Source: Deroplatys truncata (Eukaryota; Arthropoda; Insecta; Mantodea; Mantidae). Taken from it: a stretch of 64,000 bases of DNA. Shown here one piece after another: positions 44,870 to 55,868 of the stretch (its first letter is position 1; each line of letters starts with the position of its first letter). The translations under genes and the position numbers were made by a program. Location: contig CM060977.1 of NCBI GenBank assembly GCA_030765065.1, positions 91,157,795-91,221,794 on the forward strand. Reading direction: 5' to 3'. Under the pieces are notes generated by a model. The model was not told the origin of the DNA. It searched no databases and saw nothing but the letters and a program-made list of their open reading frames with translations.

Positions 44870-45165
44870 TTGTCCTCCATGGACTAGTGGTACCGTGCTA
44901 GCCTCTAGTTCCCGAGGTCGCGGGTTCAAACCCAGCGGAGGGCGATGGATTTTTTTGGGCGTAAAAATCCTTAGCACAGCTTCCTGCGGAAGGGAAGTAA
45001 AGCCGGTGGTCCCGTGTCGTAGATTTATGGCACATAAAAGAACCTCAAGCCTGATAAAGAGGCCTCTGAGCAAAATTTCCGGTCTTTCACGCCCAATATA
45101 GAATGGGACGCTAAGAACCATAGTAGTTAAAGAGCATCTGTAAATAAAACTCAATTTCAATTTCT
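44870..45165 (+). mobile_element. tRNA-derived SINE family 2
   Basis: The + strand tRNA-like head has TCCATGGACTAGTGGTACCG (A box) and GGGTTCAAACCCAGCGGAGG (B box and acceptor-like end), 44875-44945. About 200 bp of body follow (GGCGTAAAAATCC, GGCACATAAAAGAACC) and an A/T-rich tail ending TAAATAAAACTCAATTTCAA. The head can form a T-arm and acceptor-like stem. The body is too long for a tRNA gene and there is no poly-T terminator directly after the head. Unrelated in sequence to SINE family 1. Confidence 0.72.
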
Positions 45166-46110
45166 GTGTTTCGAGAATAAATTTTTTTTATGTAATGTTG
45201 TGTGCATAAAAGAAAAATGTTAAGTACCCTGTAAATACTAAAATAATTTGATTTTCCGCAAAATATAAAATACGTATCCATTTATTTTATGTGTGGAACA
45301 CGTAACTAAAATTCAGAAAATTCAGAGGAAGTGGTGTTTTATGGGTTCGGTTTGATGTGGAATGACTTGTGTAATTTGTTATCTGATGCTGGACTCTGGC
45401 AATGAAGCCATTAGCATTTTGCTCTCCAATATCTCTGTGTGCTGGATCCCACAGGTAGTAGTACTTCACAGGTTTTAACTGTCACATCTCTGATGTTCTC
45501 AGTGTCACTTCAATAAGGTGAACTATTGGAATTCTCTGTCACTTCGCTTTCATGACAGAACCTCCTCTTCTGGACAGTTCACTCACTGGGAAGTCGAACA
45601 CAAGACCTCACAATCCCTCGTTCTGCAGCAGCACTTGTTGCACACCACAGCAGTTGTCACAAACTCGCTCGAAGAATCACACTTGATGTCGCATGGGAAA
45701 CTCACCCACCAACTCACTCGCTGACTGACCAACTGATGCAGCTCACACTCAACTCAACTAGCTGCTGTCATGAGAACGCTCACTTATATAGTAAGTGGAA
45801 TCTTCCACAGAACATTCAAGAAACATTTCAACAGTAGGATGGGGGAAGAAACTTCTAGAAGGTTCTGGTTATCTGCCGATAGCATGCCCACTGTTTATAT
45901 TAGAGAACGGTATTTATCATTATTCCGACTGCCTGGCACCCACCTCCTTGATAACCTTTGGTCATGTCCATTGGGTCACAATATGTTCTTTGGACATCTC
46001 TTCTTTAGATAGTGTATATTGAAGAAAAGATTATTTGTGGCTGTGGTTTTGCATCATTATATTGATATCCTCTGCAACTAGACAATTAAAATCTATTTAA
46101 GATATCACAA
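45166..46110. other. intronic sequence, nothing recognised
   Basis: Short CT/CA-rich ORFs at 45518-46022 look like chance. No repeat boundary was found. Confidence 0.45.
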
Positions 46111-46366
46111 TGGTTCATATCAATAAAAAGCAAGTATTTTCTCAAAGTTTGTACTCATGAGTATGAACACTTTCTGTGATTATCTACTCAGCTTAATGAG
46201 AACATACTTGTTTTCATAAGAATAAAAGGCTACTACCTCACACGATCCCCACAGGCCATCTTGTTCAGTTAAATGTAAGTATATACTCGTGTTATCTACA
46301 CTCTTTGACAATATATTAGCTTCGTTGATTATGTGGTGGTGTTATGTTGTTTGGCATTCTGAGTTA

Positions 46367-47139
46367 AGCCCCTTGTACACGATCAAATTTTTGTAAAATT
46401 CAGTACTTTACAAGACCTTTCAAGAGTTGTCACAACTTTACAACTTTTCTTGTCAAATTGCTTCCATACTTTTAAACTCTTTGAAAGTCTTGAAAGCAAA
46501 TAAGGACTTGCTGTAAACGATCAAAGATTTAACAATCATTTGATGGCTTTATCCAATGAAATGCGGTATTTATGTGCGTCACGAAATCTGCAACATGGCG
46601 GAAAGCGAAAAGTAAACAAACATGGCTACCTGGCCAAGGTATGTTGTGTGCGAACTGATTAGGTTGTACATAAGCTGGTCATGTCCGTATTTCTAGGACT
46701 CTGTGGATTACCACAATAAGATGAAGCAGATGAAGGCATATGAAGAAATAATTGCCAGGCAGATTTCTGAATAGAGTATACACTAATGCAATGTTAAATA
46801 GTGTGGTTAACCTATCAGTTGGTGTTATTTCCATTGTATTCCATAATCGTAGTGTGATTTCATTGGATATAATATGTGAACGTGCTACATAGTATTACTA
46901 AAGAAAAGTATTTCATTGCAAATTGTTATACCGCGACGCAAATAGTAAATTACTTTGTGCGTGATAAATTGTTTATTAATGTGTTCTGAAGGGTTTCAGT
47001 TTGAAAAAAGATAACTTGTAAATATACATTTATGACATTGTCAAGTCTTGTCCAATCTTGTCACATATTGAAAAATGTTTGACAATTTTTCTTGTAAACT
47101 CTTGAATTGGAAAACAAGTTTGATCGTGTACAAGGGGCT
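46367..47139. mobile_element. Harbinger-type MITE inside element E
   Basis: 773 bp with TIRs AGCCCCTTGTACACGATCAA at both ends (inverted) and TTA at 46364-46366 and 47140-47142. The inner copy of element E preserves the empty site (ATTCTGAATTAGAGG, - strand at 49155-49169), proving insertion with a 3-bp TTA duplication. No coding capacity. TIR and target size suggest PIF/Harbinger. Confidence 0.9.
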
Positions 47140-47389
47140 TTAGAGGAGTAGATTTTGTTCTATGTGGTTCTACCCATCAAAACTGCTCAGGAATTATCCT
47201 GTGTTGCATAAGTTTCAGCAGAAATGTTAGAGAAATATTAAGTCCTTCAAGAAATGAAAAATTAATTGAAGGAGCACTCACAAAAGCATAGCTGTAAATT
47301 AAATTAGCAAAACAATAAATAAAATGAAATAAGCGAAAGCCTGCTATCAATAAATCAGGCAAAAAGAAAATATTCACAGATTCTAAAGT

Positions 47390-47940
47390 CATAATTATAA
47401 GATGCTGGATGCAGATTCAAATCAGACTTTCTAGAATCCTGGAATATTTACACTATTTTGCTACGAAATAATTTTGTTTTAAGTAACCTAACTTCTTAAG
47501 CAACTGAATTTTGCAGTTATAATTTTACATAGCTTAATTAATAAATCTGAATTTCAATGATACTTCAAGATTATGTTTTCATTAAGCAATACAGGATTTT
47601 GAAACTCCTTGAATGTTTATGGCAATTTAGAAAACCAATAAATAAAATTCTTATAAGCAAAAAGAAAGGAATAATTGTGGATTGGAAAGCCATAACTCAT
47701 AAGGTGCTGTATGAAGTCATTCGACTGTTTTTAGAATCCCAGAATATTTAGACTATTTGACATACTATGAAACACTGTTCTAATAAATTTATGAGTAGGT
47801 ATCTGGATTTTGAAGTTAATATTTTACATAGTAAGGTTAATTAATAAAGCTGACTTTCAATGTTACTTCTAGGTTATGTTTTCCTGAAACAATGTGATTT
47901 TGAAACTTCTTTAATGCCCATAGCTATGTTTATAACTTTT
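47390..47940. repeat. tandem duplication inside element E
   Basis: Two units with a period of about 310 bp share blocks such as TTTACATAG...TTAATTAATAAA, AGGTTATGTTTTC/AGATTATGTTTTC, GATTTTGAAACT and TAGAATCC(C/T)(A/G)GAATATTTA. The same duplication, inverted, is in the inner copy (48340-48880), so it predates the nesting. Confidence 0.75.
47557..47751 (+). CDS. 64-codon ORF in element E, outer copy (doubtful)
   Basis: The ORF gives a Lys/Ile-rich peptide with PINKILISKKKG and a DWKAITHKVLYEVIRLF end. The inner copy has the equivalent ORF at 48736-48542 (- strand), differing at about seven of 64 positions with no indel. No family is recognised. Conservation may simply reflect recent common origin of the two copies rather than coding. 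Confidence 0.25.
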   Translation: MILQDYVFIKQYRILKLLECLWQFRKPINKILISKKKGIIVDWKAITHKVLYEVIRLFLESQNI

Positions 47941-48008
47941 CCACTAGTACTATACAGCTCATAAATTGTGCCACTCTCTTTGTATTTAGTTTTAAGTAAA
48001 CAAAATCA

Positions 48009-49419
48009 ATGGGTTATATGAATAAAAATGAGTATATAGTATGTGTTTCACTTTTTCAAGTAAACAGCCAGTTTGGTAAGAATAAAACCTTCCGAGTATC
48101 TACTTCATTTTGAGAACATACTCAAGTAATGGAAGCAGAGTAGAACATACTCGGACATCTATCTTACAAGAGTATATACTCTTATTTGGTATGAATAAAA
48201 GCTAGTATATTCTCAGTTTTATGAGTTCATTCTCCTCCCGTGCTGAGCATGGTTACATGCATGCTCACCTCTGAGTATATATTGATTTTTTTTACTTAAA
48301 ACTAAATATGAAGAGAATGGCACAATTTATGAGCTGTATAGTACTCATGGAAAAGTTACAAACATAGCCATGGGCATTAAAGAAGTTTCAAAATTCTACA
48401 TTGTTTCAGAAAAACATAACCTAGAAACAACATTGAAGTCAACTTTATTAATTAATCTTACTATGTAAAGTGTTAACTTCAAAATCCAGATACCTACTCA
48501 TAACTTTATAAGAAAACTGTTTCATAGTATGTCCAAATAGTCTAAATAATCTGGGATTCTAAAAACAGTCGAATGACTTCATACAGCACTTTATGAGTTA
48601 TCGCTTTCCAATCCACAATTATTCCTTTCTTTTTGCTTATAAGCATTTTATTTATTGGTTTTCTAAATTGCCATGAACATTCAAGGAGTTTCAAATTCCT
48701 GTATTGCTTCATGAAAACATAGCCTAGAAGTATCATTGAAAGTCAGATTTATTAATTAAGCTTACTGTGTAAAATCCTAACCCCAAAATTAAGTTACTTA
48801 AGAAGTCAGGTTATTTATAACAAAACTGTTTCATAGAAAAATAGTATAAACATCCCAGGATTCTAGAAACAGTTTGATTTGAATATGCATCCGGCACCTT
48901 ATAACTATGGTTTTAGAATCCGTGAATATTTTTTTTTGCCTTATTTCTTAGTAATAGGCTATTGCATATTTCATTTTATTTATTGTTTTGCTAATTTAAT
49001 TTACAGCTATGCTTTTGTGTGTGTTGCTTCAAATAATTTTTAATTTCTTGAACTTAATATTTTTCTAACATTTATGTTGAAACTTGTTATAAAACACAGC
49101 ATAATTCCTGAGCAGTTTTGGTGGGACAGAACCAAATACAACAAAATCTACTCCTCTAATTCAGAATGTCAAACAACATAACTCCACACACTCAACGAAG
49201 CTAGTATATGGTCAAAGAGCGTAGATAACACGAGTATATACCTACATTTAAGTGAACAAGATGGCTGTGGGGATGAGTATATACTTGTATGAGGTAGTAT
49301 GTTTTTATTCTTATGAAAACAAGTATGTTCTCATTAAGCCGAGTGTATATTCACAGAAAGTGTTCATACTCATGAATACAAACTTTGAGTAAGTGTTTGT
49401 TTTTTATTCATGTGAACCA
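48009..49419 (-). mobile_element. element E, inner copy inserted in reverse orientation
   Basis: About 1.41 kb that is the reverse complement of the outer copy. Its left end (TGGGTTATATGAATAAAA, 48009) matches the outer right end, and its right end (read inwards TGGTTCACATGAATAAAA, 49419) matches the outer left end. It interrupts the outer copy at an AAATCAA/ATATATAC position that is continuous inside the inner copy (AATCAATATATA, - strand near 48284). It holds the MITE-free empty site. The pair makes a large inverted repeat. Confidence 0.82.
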
Positions 49420-49669
49420 ATATATACTCAGAAGTGAGTATGCATCTAACCATGCTCAGCATGATGGGAGAATGAACTCATAAAACTGAGAATATACTAG
49501 CTTTTATTCATACCAAATATGAGTACATGCTCTTGTAAGATGAATGCCTGAGTATGTTCTACTCTGCTTCCATTACTTGAATATGTTCTCAAAATGAAGT
49601 GGAAACTTGAAAGATTTTATTCTTACCAAACTGAGTATTTATGTGAAAAAGTGAAGCATATACCTACTA

Positions 49670-50674
49670 CGAGGGCTGATCAACAAAGACTGAGACTGAT
49701 TTTTTTTCACAGATGTTTATTACTCCAATTCAATGTTTACATGATCTGTTTCAAAGTAGTCCCCTCCTACTTCAATGCACTTTTTATAGCGTCTTTGCCA
49801 GTCCTTGAACACATGCTGCAGACCATTCTTTGTCAGGTCCTTGAGAATCGCCTCACTTTTCTTGAGCACTGCTTCAGAGTTCTCAAATCGAATACCCCTA
49901 AGCTTTGCCTTTAGTGATGGTAAAAAAAGTCACAGGGTGCAAGATCGGGGCTATAAGGTGGATGGTACACAGGTGATGTTGAATCGAGCCAGAAACTGCA
50001 TGACTTGATTGGCGACGTGAGGCCGTGCATTGTCATGATGAAGTCGCCACCCAGTCCGAGAAAGCTCTGGTCGTTTCTTTGCAATGTGCTTCCTCAGTGT
50101 AGCCTATACTGATGTGTAGTATGCTGCTGTAACAGTAGTATGAAGGGGAACTGCATGCTGGTAAATCATTCCATTCCAGTCAAAAAATGTGATCATCACT
50201 TTCCCTGCAGATGGAACAACTTTTGCCTTTTTTGGTGTTGGAGAACCTGGCGATTTCCACACTGTGCTGGCATGTTTTCCTTCAGGATCATAATGATGCA
50301 GCCATGACTCATCACCGGTGATAATCAATTTAAAAAATGCATCACCTCCATTGTCTGGTATCCAAAATGCACGTAGGGTCTACAAAATAGAGCATTATTA
50401 CCAATCTACCAATACGTTTTTTCCGGAAGAAAGCAGAGGAATGAAGGAGAGTAAATTAATTTCTAAACCAAATTATTATTGTGCAATTCAATATAATTTG
50501 AAATTCATAAGATTGTTTTAGGTTTAATATTATTTAGAATGTAAATTAATTATGCCTGCCGCCTACCAACATTATACATAAAAACCTGTGCTTTTCAAAT
50601 ATTTATGTTACACATATGAAACTATCACGGAAGCTACAGGAAAAAATCAGTCTGTCTTTGTTGATCAGCCCTCG
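49670..50674 (-). mobile_element. mariner transposon with internal deletion, inside element E
   Basis: TA at 49668-49669 and 50675-50676; TIR CGAGGGCTGATCAACAAAGA at both ends, essentially perfect. The - strand transposase is open from 50328 to about 50104 (ITGDESWLHHYDPEGKH with the first catalytic Asp, then KVMITFFDWNG). It then continues in shifted frames with HHDNARPHVANQVMQF (second Asp) and LPSLKAKLRGIRF to GDYFETDH. The DNA-binding N-terminus has been deleted (50345-50640). Relatively young by its TIRs but not autonomous. Confidence 0.9.
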
Positions 50675-50702
50675 TATATACTCATTTTTATTCATATAAC
50701 CC

Positions 50703-51930
50703 AATAAGGAATTTCAAGATTTTATAAGGTGTTATGAATTAAAGTTATACTAGAAGAAAGAGTTTCATTTCTTTCAAAGTTAAATTTAGGGTTAGTTTTA
50801 TAGGAAATTCTTTAGCTATAATCTGGTTTTGATTTGCACAAGCATTACGCTCTATGTCTGTGTGCACATTTGTACATCGCTTTCTTTGTCATCAGTCTTC
50901 CAGAGAGGGCATCACTATGACCTCATATTATGTTTAGTGTTATGGCACCCAGATGAAAGAAAACACCGAAACATCTTTTCAGCACTGTTAAGAGCTCCAC
51001 CTCATGTTTCATTTGCCTTTGGAAGAAAATGTTACGCAGGCCTGAGTATGTTTTCTTGTTTAGAGCAGCATAATTATTTATATCTGCTGACAATGATTTT
51101 TGGGGGAGGGTAGTGAAATTAAAATGAAACAAATGCTTCTCCTCCCAAAAAAGTCAAATCTAGCCCAAATTCAATTTCAAGGATATTTTAAAACATTGGT
51201 TTGCTCTATAGTATCTTTATCTATAACTTCATTAGATTCCCTGCTTGTTGTATAAATATTTTCTGCTCAGGAACTACCATCATGAACTCCGTCAGGATAC
51301 TAAACTGCAGTTGAGCAAGCTGAGTTACCAAAAAAAAAATAGCAAGCAGTATATCAACAAGCAGGACTTGTTTTTATTTATAGCATAGTGAGCAATAACT
51401 CCGCAATCAAGGTTGGCAAGCAGTTGCTCACGAGGAGGAAATTTTTATTTATATAAAACCGACCAACGTAATTAGTGATATGAGCCAATGCTTGCTTTTA
51501 TTTATACCACCCATTGTTGTAATGCACTACCTATCATGCCTTACACTTTAGATGTAGGGAATACATCACTGCTGTGGCAATAAAAATGGTCGCAGATACT
51601 GAACATTCTCTTCACAGAACAGCGCTTTGTTTCTTGTTCAACTTTTTGTCAGAATCAAAGCAACATTTAATGCCTGGACAGACATTTTTAACAGGACAGG
51701 GCTTTTAAGTATACTTCCAAAACTCCATGTTTGCAACTTTAATAAAAAGAAATAAAATTAGGGAATTGTGCCATTTAATACCTACAGTAGTAAAGACTTT
51801 TTTGTAAATGGTTTTATTCTGAGTATTGTTTTGACTTCTATGTAAATAACACAAAACACAGCTTACATTGCATAAAAAAGAGATTCTTTAGGATTAGAAT
51901 GTTGAATATTAACTAATAATGTTCATAAAT
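50703..51930. other. intronic sequence with a possible element-E-related end
   Basis: Around 51340-51513 are repeated GCAAGC/TTTTTATTTATA motifs. The - strand from 51513 starts TGGGTGGTATAAATAAAAGC, resembling the element E terminus. No partner end was found. An ORF at 50829-51113 is unrecognised. Confidence 0.4.
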
Positions 51931-52049
51931 CAAAAGTTCAGAAGTGTTTTGACACAAGAACTTTTAACATTCTGTGGAAACAGAACACTTGCACTTTCCT
52001 TTGCCTACAACATCTAATACTTAGTTACATACCCTTAGCTTTTATTACG

Positions 52050-52832
52050 GCTGTGCATCTTGAAGGCACAGACTGAATAAGCCAGAGTATTACATCCTTG
52101 AGAATATTTTTCCATTCACAACACAACCTGTGCTCAAGAATTCTTGTTTGTTTGTGAATATCTTTGTTCTAACACGTTTGTCAAGTAGGTTCCACATGTG
52201 TTCTATTGTGTTCGCGTCTGGACTTTGACTTGGCCATTGTAAAATATTTACTTTTTTCTGCTGAAGATACTCTTGTACACATTTGGAATGATGTTTAGCA
52301 CCATTATCTTGCTGAAAGTGTTATTATCTTGGCAGATGTCTGCTAGCATAACGTAATATATTTTTGTCCAAAATGTCCATGTAAGTAGGACCATTCATCA
52401 TACCCTCTACAGGCACTAAAGGACCTACACCCTTAGTGGAGAAGCATGTCCATAGCATAATGTTTCCTCCATTTTTTTTTACAGTGGGTACCTGGTAGCG
52501 TGGATTGAATCTTTCAGCCATAGAGCAACAAACATATCGAATTCAATCTGAAGATATCAAATTAAACTTAATTTCATTGCTAATACCTTAGACCAGTCAT
52601 GGAATGTCCAGTTAAGATGTTCTTTTGCAAAAGCAATTCTCTTCCTTCTGTTTGATGAATTAATGAAGGGGTTTTTGCAAGGCCAGTGAGCATTCAGATC
52701 CTCATTTTTCAGTCAATGTTTTACAGTAGAAATATAGTCATCCATTTCATGGTTTTGCTGCAGATCAGCATAATTTGGCTGAGCTGACATGGAGAATGTG
52801 CTACCAATTGTGTTCTTATGGTCCTGTCTATT
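52050..52832 (-). pseudogene. Tc1 transposase, central and C-terminal part
   Basis: - strand pieces: DRTIRTQL, LNAHWPCKNPFINSSN-like, then AFAKEHLNWTFHDWSK, MAERFNPRYQVPTVKK and GGNIMLWTCFSTKGVGPLV. Further on are MDILDKNILRY, and a shifted WPSQSPD...HMWNLLDKR block equivalent to the [11 protein letters not shown] motif. Several stops. Belongs with 57865-58144. Confidence 0.82.
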
Positions 52833-53558
52833 TTTACTTTCTCTACCATGTAATAATAGGTAGAGAAAGTATTGCATTCCACCCAAAAATTTAATACTAA
52901 GATTTCAACGGAAATGCATATTTTGAGGCTCTCTCAATAAAAAAAAAGCATTTTTAGAAAAAGATCGGTGTATGTGTGCGTGCGTGTGCATCTATGCATC
53001 TGAGAGAGAGAGAACAGCAAAACTCAAAAATGAAAAGTAGGATAAATATAAAACATGGTGCTTGGGTACTCCAAAGATGTGACATGAATGTTTTCAAGAA
53101 AATCCCCCATCCCAAACTACCCTTTAAATGTAAGATTTTTCGAAATTTTTGGTTTTCTAAAAGGTTCTAACAATGTTTATTAAAATACTGTATATTAAGG
53201 ACATTTAGATTACAAATAAAATGTATATCAATAATTTTCTGGGAATAGCCTGTAAAGTTCACTTCATTCAGAAGAAATTTTGTATAATCTTTATAACTGG
53301 TAAATGTTAAGTGATAGACGAAAATGTACTACACAAAAAATGTAGACATCTTTAAAACACAGTTTATTTAAAATAATTTTTTTTGTGGCATCAGAGAGAT
53401 CTGTTAGCAATGGTTCGAATTGTTCAATACTGCCATTCTTTTAAGGTTCTGTCGATTTTCAATTGTTTCTCGTGATGTCATGGAAAGAGTATGGAATTTT
53501 AAGGCCAGCATATATTCATCCAGCTCTTAAACATTTGACCATCGCTGGACCCTTTATA

Positions 53559-54684
53559 CAGTAGAATGTTGTTAGTACGTTTTTGCAGGGACCTAAGGAT
53601 TTGGATGTTATAGACGGAAAAATGTATTAACAAAAATACAAAGTCTGCAATTTAAGAACATAATTATGTAATAAAATATAATTATTACATTTCCATAGGG
53701 AATTGAAATCAGTTTGAGTCAAATTCCATACTGAATACGGTTTATGTTTCCATGCTAAATTAAATAGTATTTAGACCAATTTGGATACATAAAGTCCGAG
53801 AATAAATAATTCAATAATTAATTTTATGTTGGTCAACTTGGATTTATGTTGGCAAACCTGTTAAACATGTGTTTGTTTCTGTGCATAATTTAAGCAGGCT
53901 TTGAGGTTAGTGAATGTTTTTGAGAAGAATGAATTGCGAATTATGGAAGATATAAAAGTGACTTTGCTGTATGTTTTATTACACATGTGATAACAATTTC
54001 CACTAAAAAAAAAATGATGAGCATGCATTGTGTTATGAGTACAGTAGAAGATATTATCTTTGGTGTATTCAATGTGATTTGAATATGGTAGGTGTTTCCA
54101 TGGAACAAATTTTGATCCAATTCTTTTCCAATCTTACTTTCCAAGAAGAAAGTTTTGTTTTAGCATTTTTCCCTTCTTCAAAAGCAGTTTCAATCAGTTA
54201 ACATTTGCTAACAATTTTGTTTAAGGTTGATGGAGGAATGTTTAACTTCTGCGCTATATCCACACGTTTCATGTTTGGATTATGATCTACTAGTTCAAGG
54301 ATTATCAGTTTTTCACTGTTGGTTATTTGCCACACTTTCTTTTTCTCCATTGCAAACGAAAAGTTAAAATACAATTTACGTATGTTTGGTCAACACTCAG
54401 CAGTGGAGATTCATTGGCGTTTACCACACCAAGCCAACACCAAGCTAAAGCATCCCACACAAATCATGTCACACAAGTGTGTACATACATGCATGTCATT
54501 GGCTGCTGGTCTCCACCCCGTGACCAAGAATTGAAAACCTTTAACTTAGTAAACTGAACCAAGAAAACGCACTAAACAAACGTTATTTATTACATCGTGT
54601 GCATTTGGCACTGGAACTTTTATAATTCAACGTAACACACAAGAAAGCGTGTTAATGAGGAACGTGCTAATGAGAATCCCACTG
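53559..54684 (-). mobile_element. pogo/Tigger-like transposon, deletion derivative
   Basis: TA at 53557-53558 and 54685-54686. TIRs: CAGTAGAATGTTGTTAGTAC on the left; the right, read inwards, is CAGTGGGATTCTCATTAGCA, then CGTT on both. The - strand encodes a CENP-B-type helix-turn-helix near 54350. The DDE core is missing. 1,126 bp. Confidence 0.85.
53941..54350 (-). pseudogene. pogo transposase CENP-B-like HTH
   Basis: From the ATG at 54348-54350 (- strand): MEKKKVWQITNSEKLIIL, then ELVDHNPNMKRVDIAQKLNI and PPSTLNKIV. This is the psq-type helix-turn-helix with the IPPSTLxxI recognition helix of pogo/Tigger proteins. A stop follows near 54200. A further open segment (54144-53941) has no recognised domain. 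The family binds its own TIRs; this remnant lacks a catalytic domain. Confidence 0.8.
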
Positions 54685-54784
54685 TATCTTTAACGAAATT
54701 GCAGTTATTTCCAGAAAGTTTTATCTTGATTAAAATGAGGTAGATAGGAAAGTACACTTTTGTAAGAATAATTTGTATACCCAC

Positions 54785-54785
<1 letters not shown>

Positions 54786-54848
<63 letters not shown>

Positions 54849-54850
54849 TT
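54786..54850. repeat. (AAT)n microsatellite, LINE C tail
   Basis: About 20 AAT units. It is the 3' tail of LINE C read on the + strand, directly inside the target duplication. Confidence 0.95.
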
Positions 54851-54968
54851 ATTTGAGCACTAAGTTATTACATATTTAGACTGCCTTCTCTATTTGGCCC
54901 TGGCCACTAAGATGAGCAGTCGTCGTGAATTACTATTACATGTTGATACATTTAGTAGTTCTTATATT

Positions 54969-55100
54969 TATTACTTTCTCTACTACGTATAGTAAGTAGG
55001 GGAAGTATTGCATTCCACCCAAAAATTCGATACCGAGATTTTACCGGAAATACATGTTTTGAGACCTCCTGAATCCAAAAAAAGCATTTTTGGAAACATG

Positions 55101-55134
<34 letters not shown>

Positions 55135-55868
55135 TGTGTGTGTGTGTGTGTGTCTGTGTGTGTGTCTGTGAACAGCATAACTCAAAAACTAACAGTCGGA
55201 TAAACACCAAACTTGGTATTTACGTTCAGTATCTTCCAGAGATGCGACACGAAGGTTTTCAAGAAAATACCCCCACCCCAGACTACCCTTTACATGGAAC
55301 ATTTTTCGAAAATTTTAATTTTCTCAAAAATGGCTCTAACGATTTTGATGAAAATATCATATGTTTAAGATAATGTCATGAGAAATGAAATGTATATCTC
55401 GAAATTTCTGGGAATGTCTCCAAAAGTATTCTTCATTATGAACGACTTTTGCATAACTGGTAAACCATAAGAGATAGACAAAATTTTACTACACAAAAAA
55501 TGTAGATCGCGTTAAAATACACAATTTATGTCATATACATTTTTTTAGTTGAGTGAACCATTTTCGAGATATTGCTTGTTATTTCCTTAAATTTTCCAAT
55601 ACTTATACTTTTTCTCAAATTCGTTATTCATTTTTTTATGTCCTAGACATGCAAAGAGAATGGAATGCGCCACATAGCAACCAGCGATAAAATATTTGAC
55701 TATCGCTTAAAAGCTACCATATTCCCCTTGCATCTACAAGAAAATTACAAATAAGATTGACATCTCGATATCTCGATTAATATGAAGCATATGGAGAATA
55801 GGCGTTTGTAAAAATAGATTGTACAAGAGTAGAGAAAGTCATGTGAGTGTAACACATCAGATTTTTTT
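54969..55868 (-). mobile_element. Helentron-like repeat copy 5, full length
   Basis: Complete unit with left end TACTTTCTCTACTACGTATA, inverted subterminal GTAGAGAAAGT at about 55831 and right end CACATCAGA plus T-run. It has a long (GT)n microsatellite at 55104-55168. Sits in the 3' part of LINE C. Confidence 0.8.
55104..55168. repeat. (GT)n microsatellite inside Helentron-like copy 5
   Basis: Mostly GT dinucleotides with a few CT steps. The same position holds GT- or TC-rich runs of other lengths in copies 1, 2, 6 and 7, so it is an integral, variable part of the family. Confidence 0.95.

Larger units (their letters stand above)
46111..50702 (+). mobile_element. unclassified TIR element E, outer copy
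   Basis: Pieces 46111-48008 and 49420-50702 form one copy of an element of about 1.4 kb after removing three insertions: a Harbinger-type MITE (46367-47139), the inner inverted copy (48009-49419) and a mariner (49670-50674). Ends: TGGTTCATATCAATAAAA on the left; the right, read inwards, is TGGGTTATATGAATAAAA. The ends contain repeated AATAAAA and GAGTATATACTC-like motifs. The middle has a tandem duplication with a period of about 310 bp (47390-47660 against 47690-47930). Target duplication is not resolved. No transposase, so it is non-autonomous and of unknown superfamily. Confidence 0.8.

Noticed and set aside
44875-44950. Possible functional tRNA gene
   Set aside because: A and B boxes are present, but a 200-bp body with a conserved tail follows and there is no terminator directly after the head; a SINE head fits better.
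50829-51113. 94-codon + strand ORF considered as a host exon
   Set aside because: No recognisable domain, no convincing splice sites on both sides, and lies in a repeat-rich intron.
55008-55373. 121-codon + strand ORF with Cys-Val repeats (and similar ORFs at 54952, 56200, 60710)
   Set aside because: Generated by the (GT)n microsatellite inside the Helentron-like repeats; recurring copies of a non-coding repeat.
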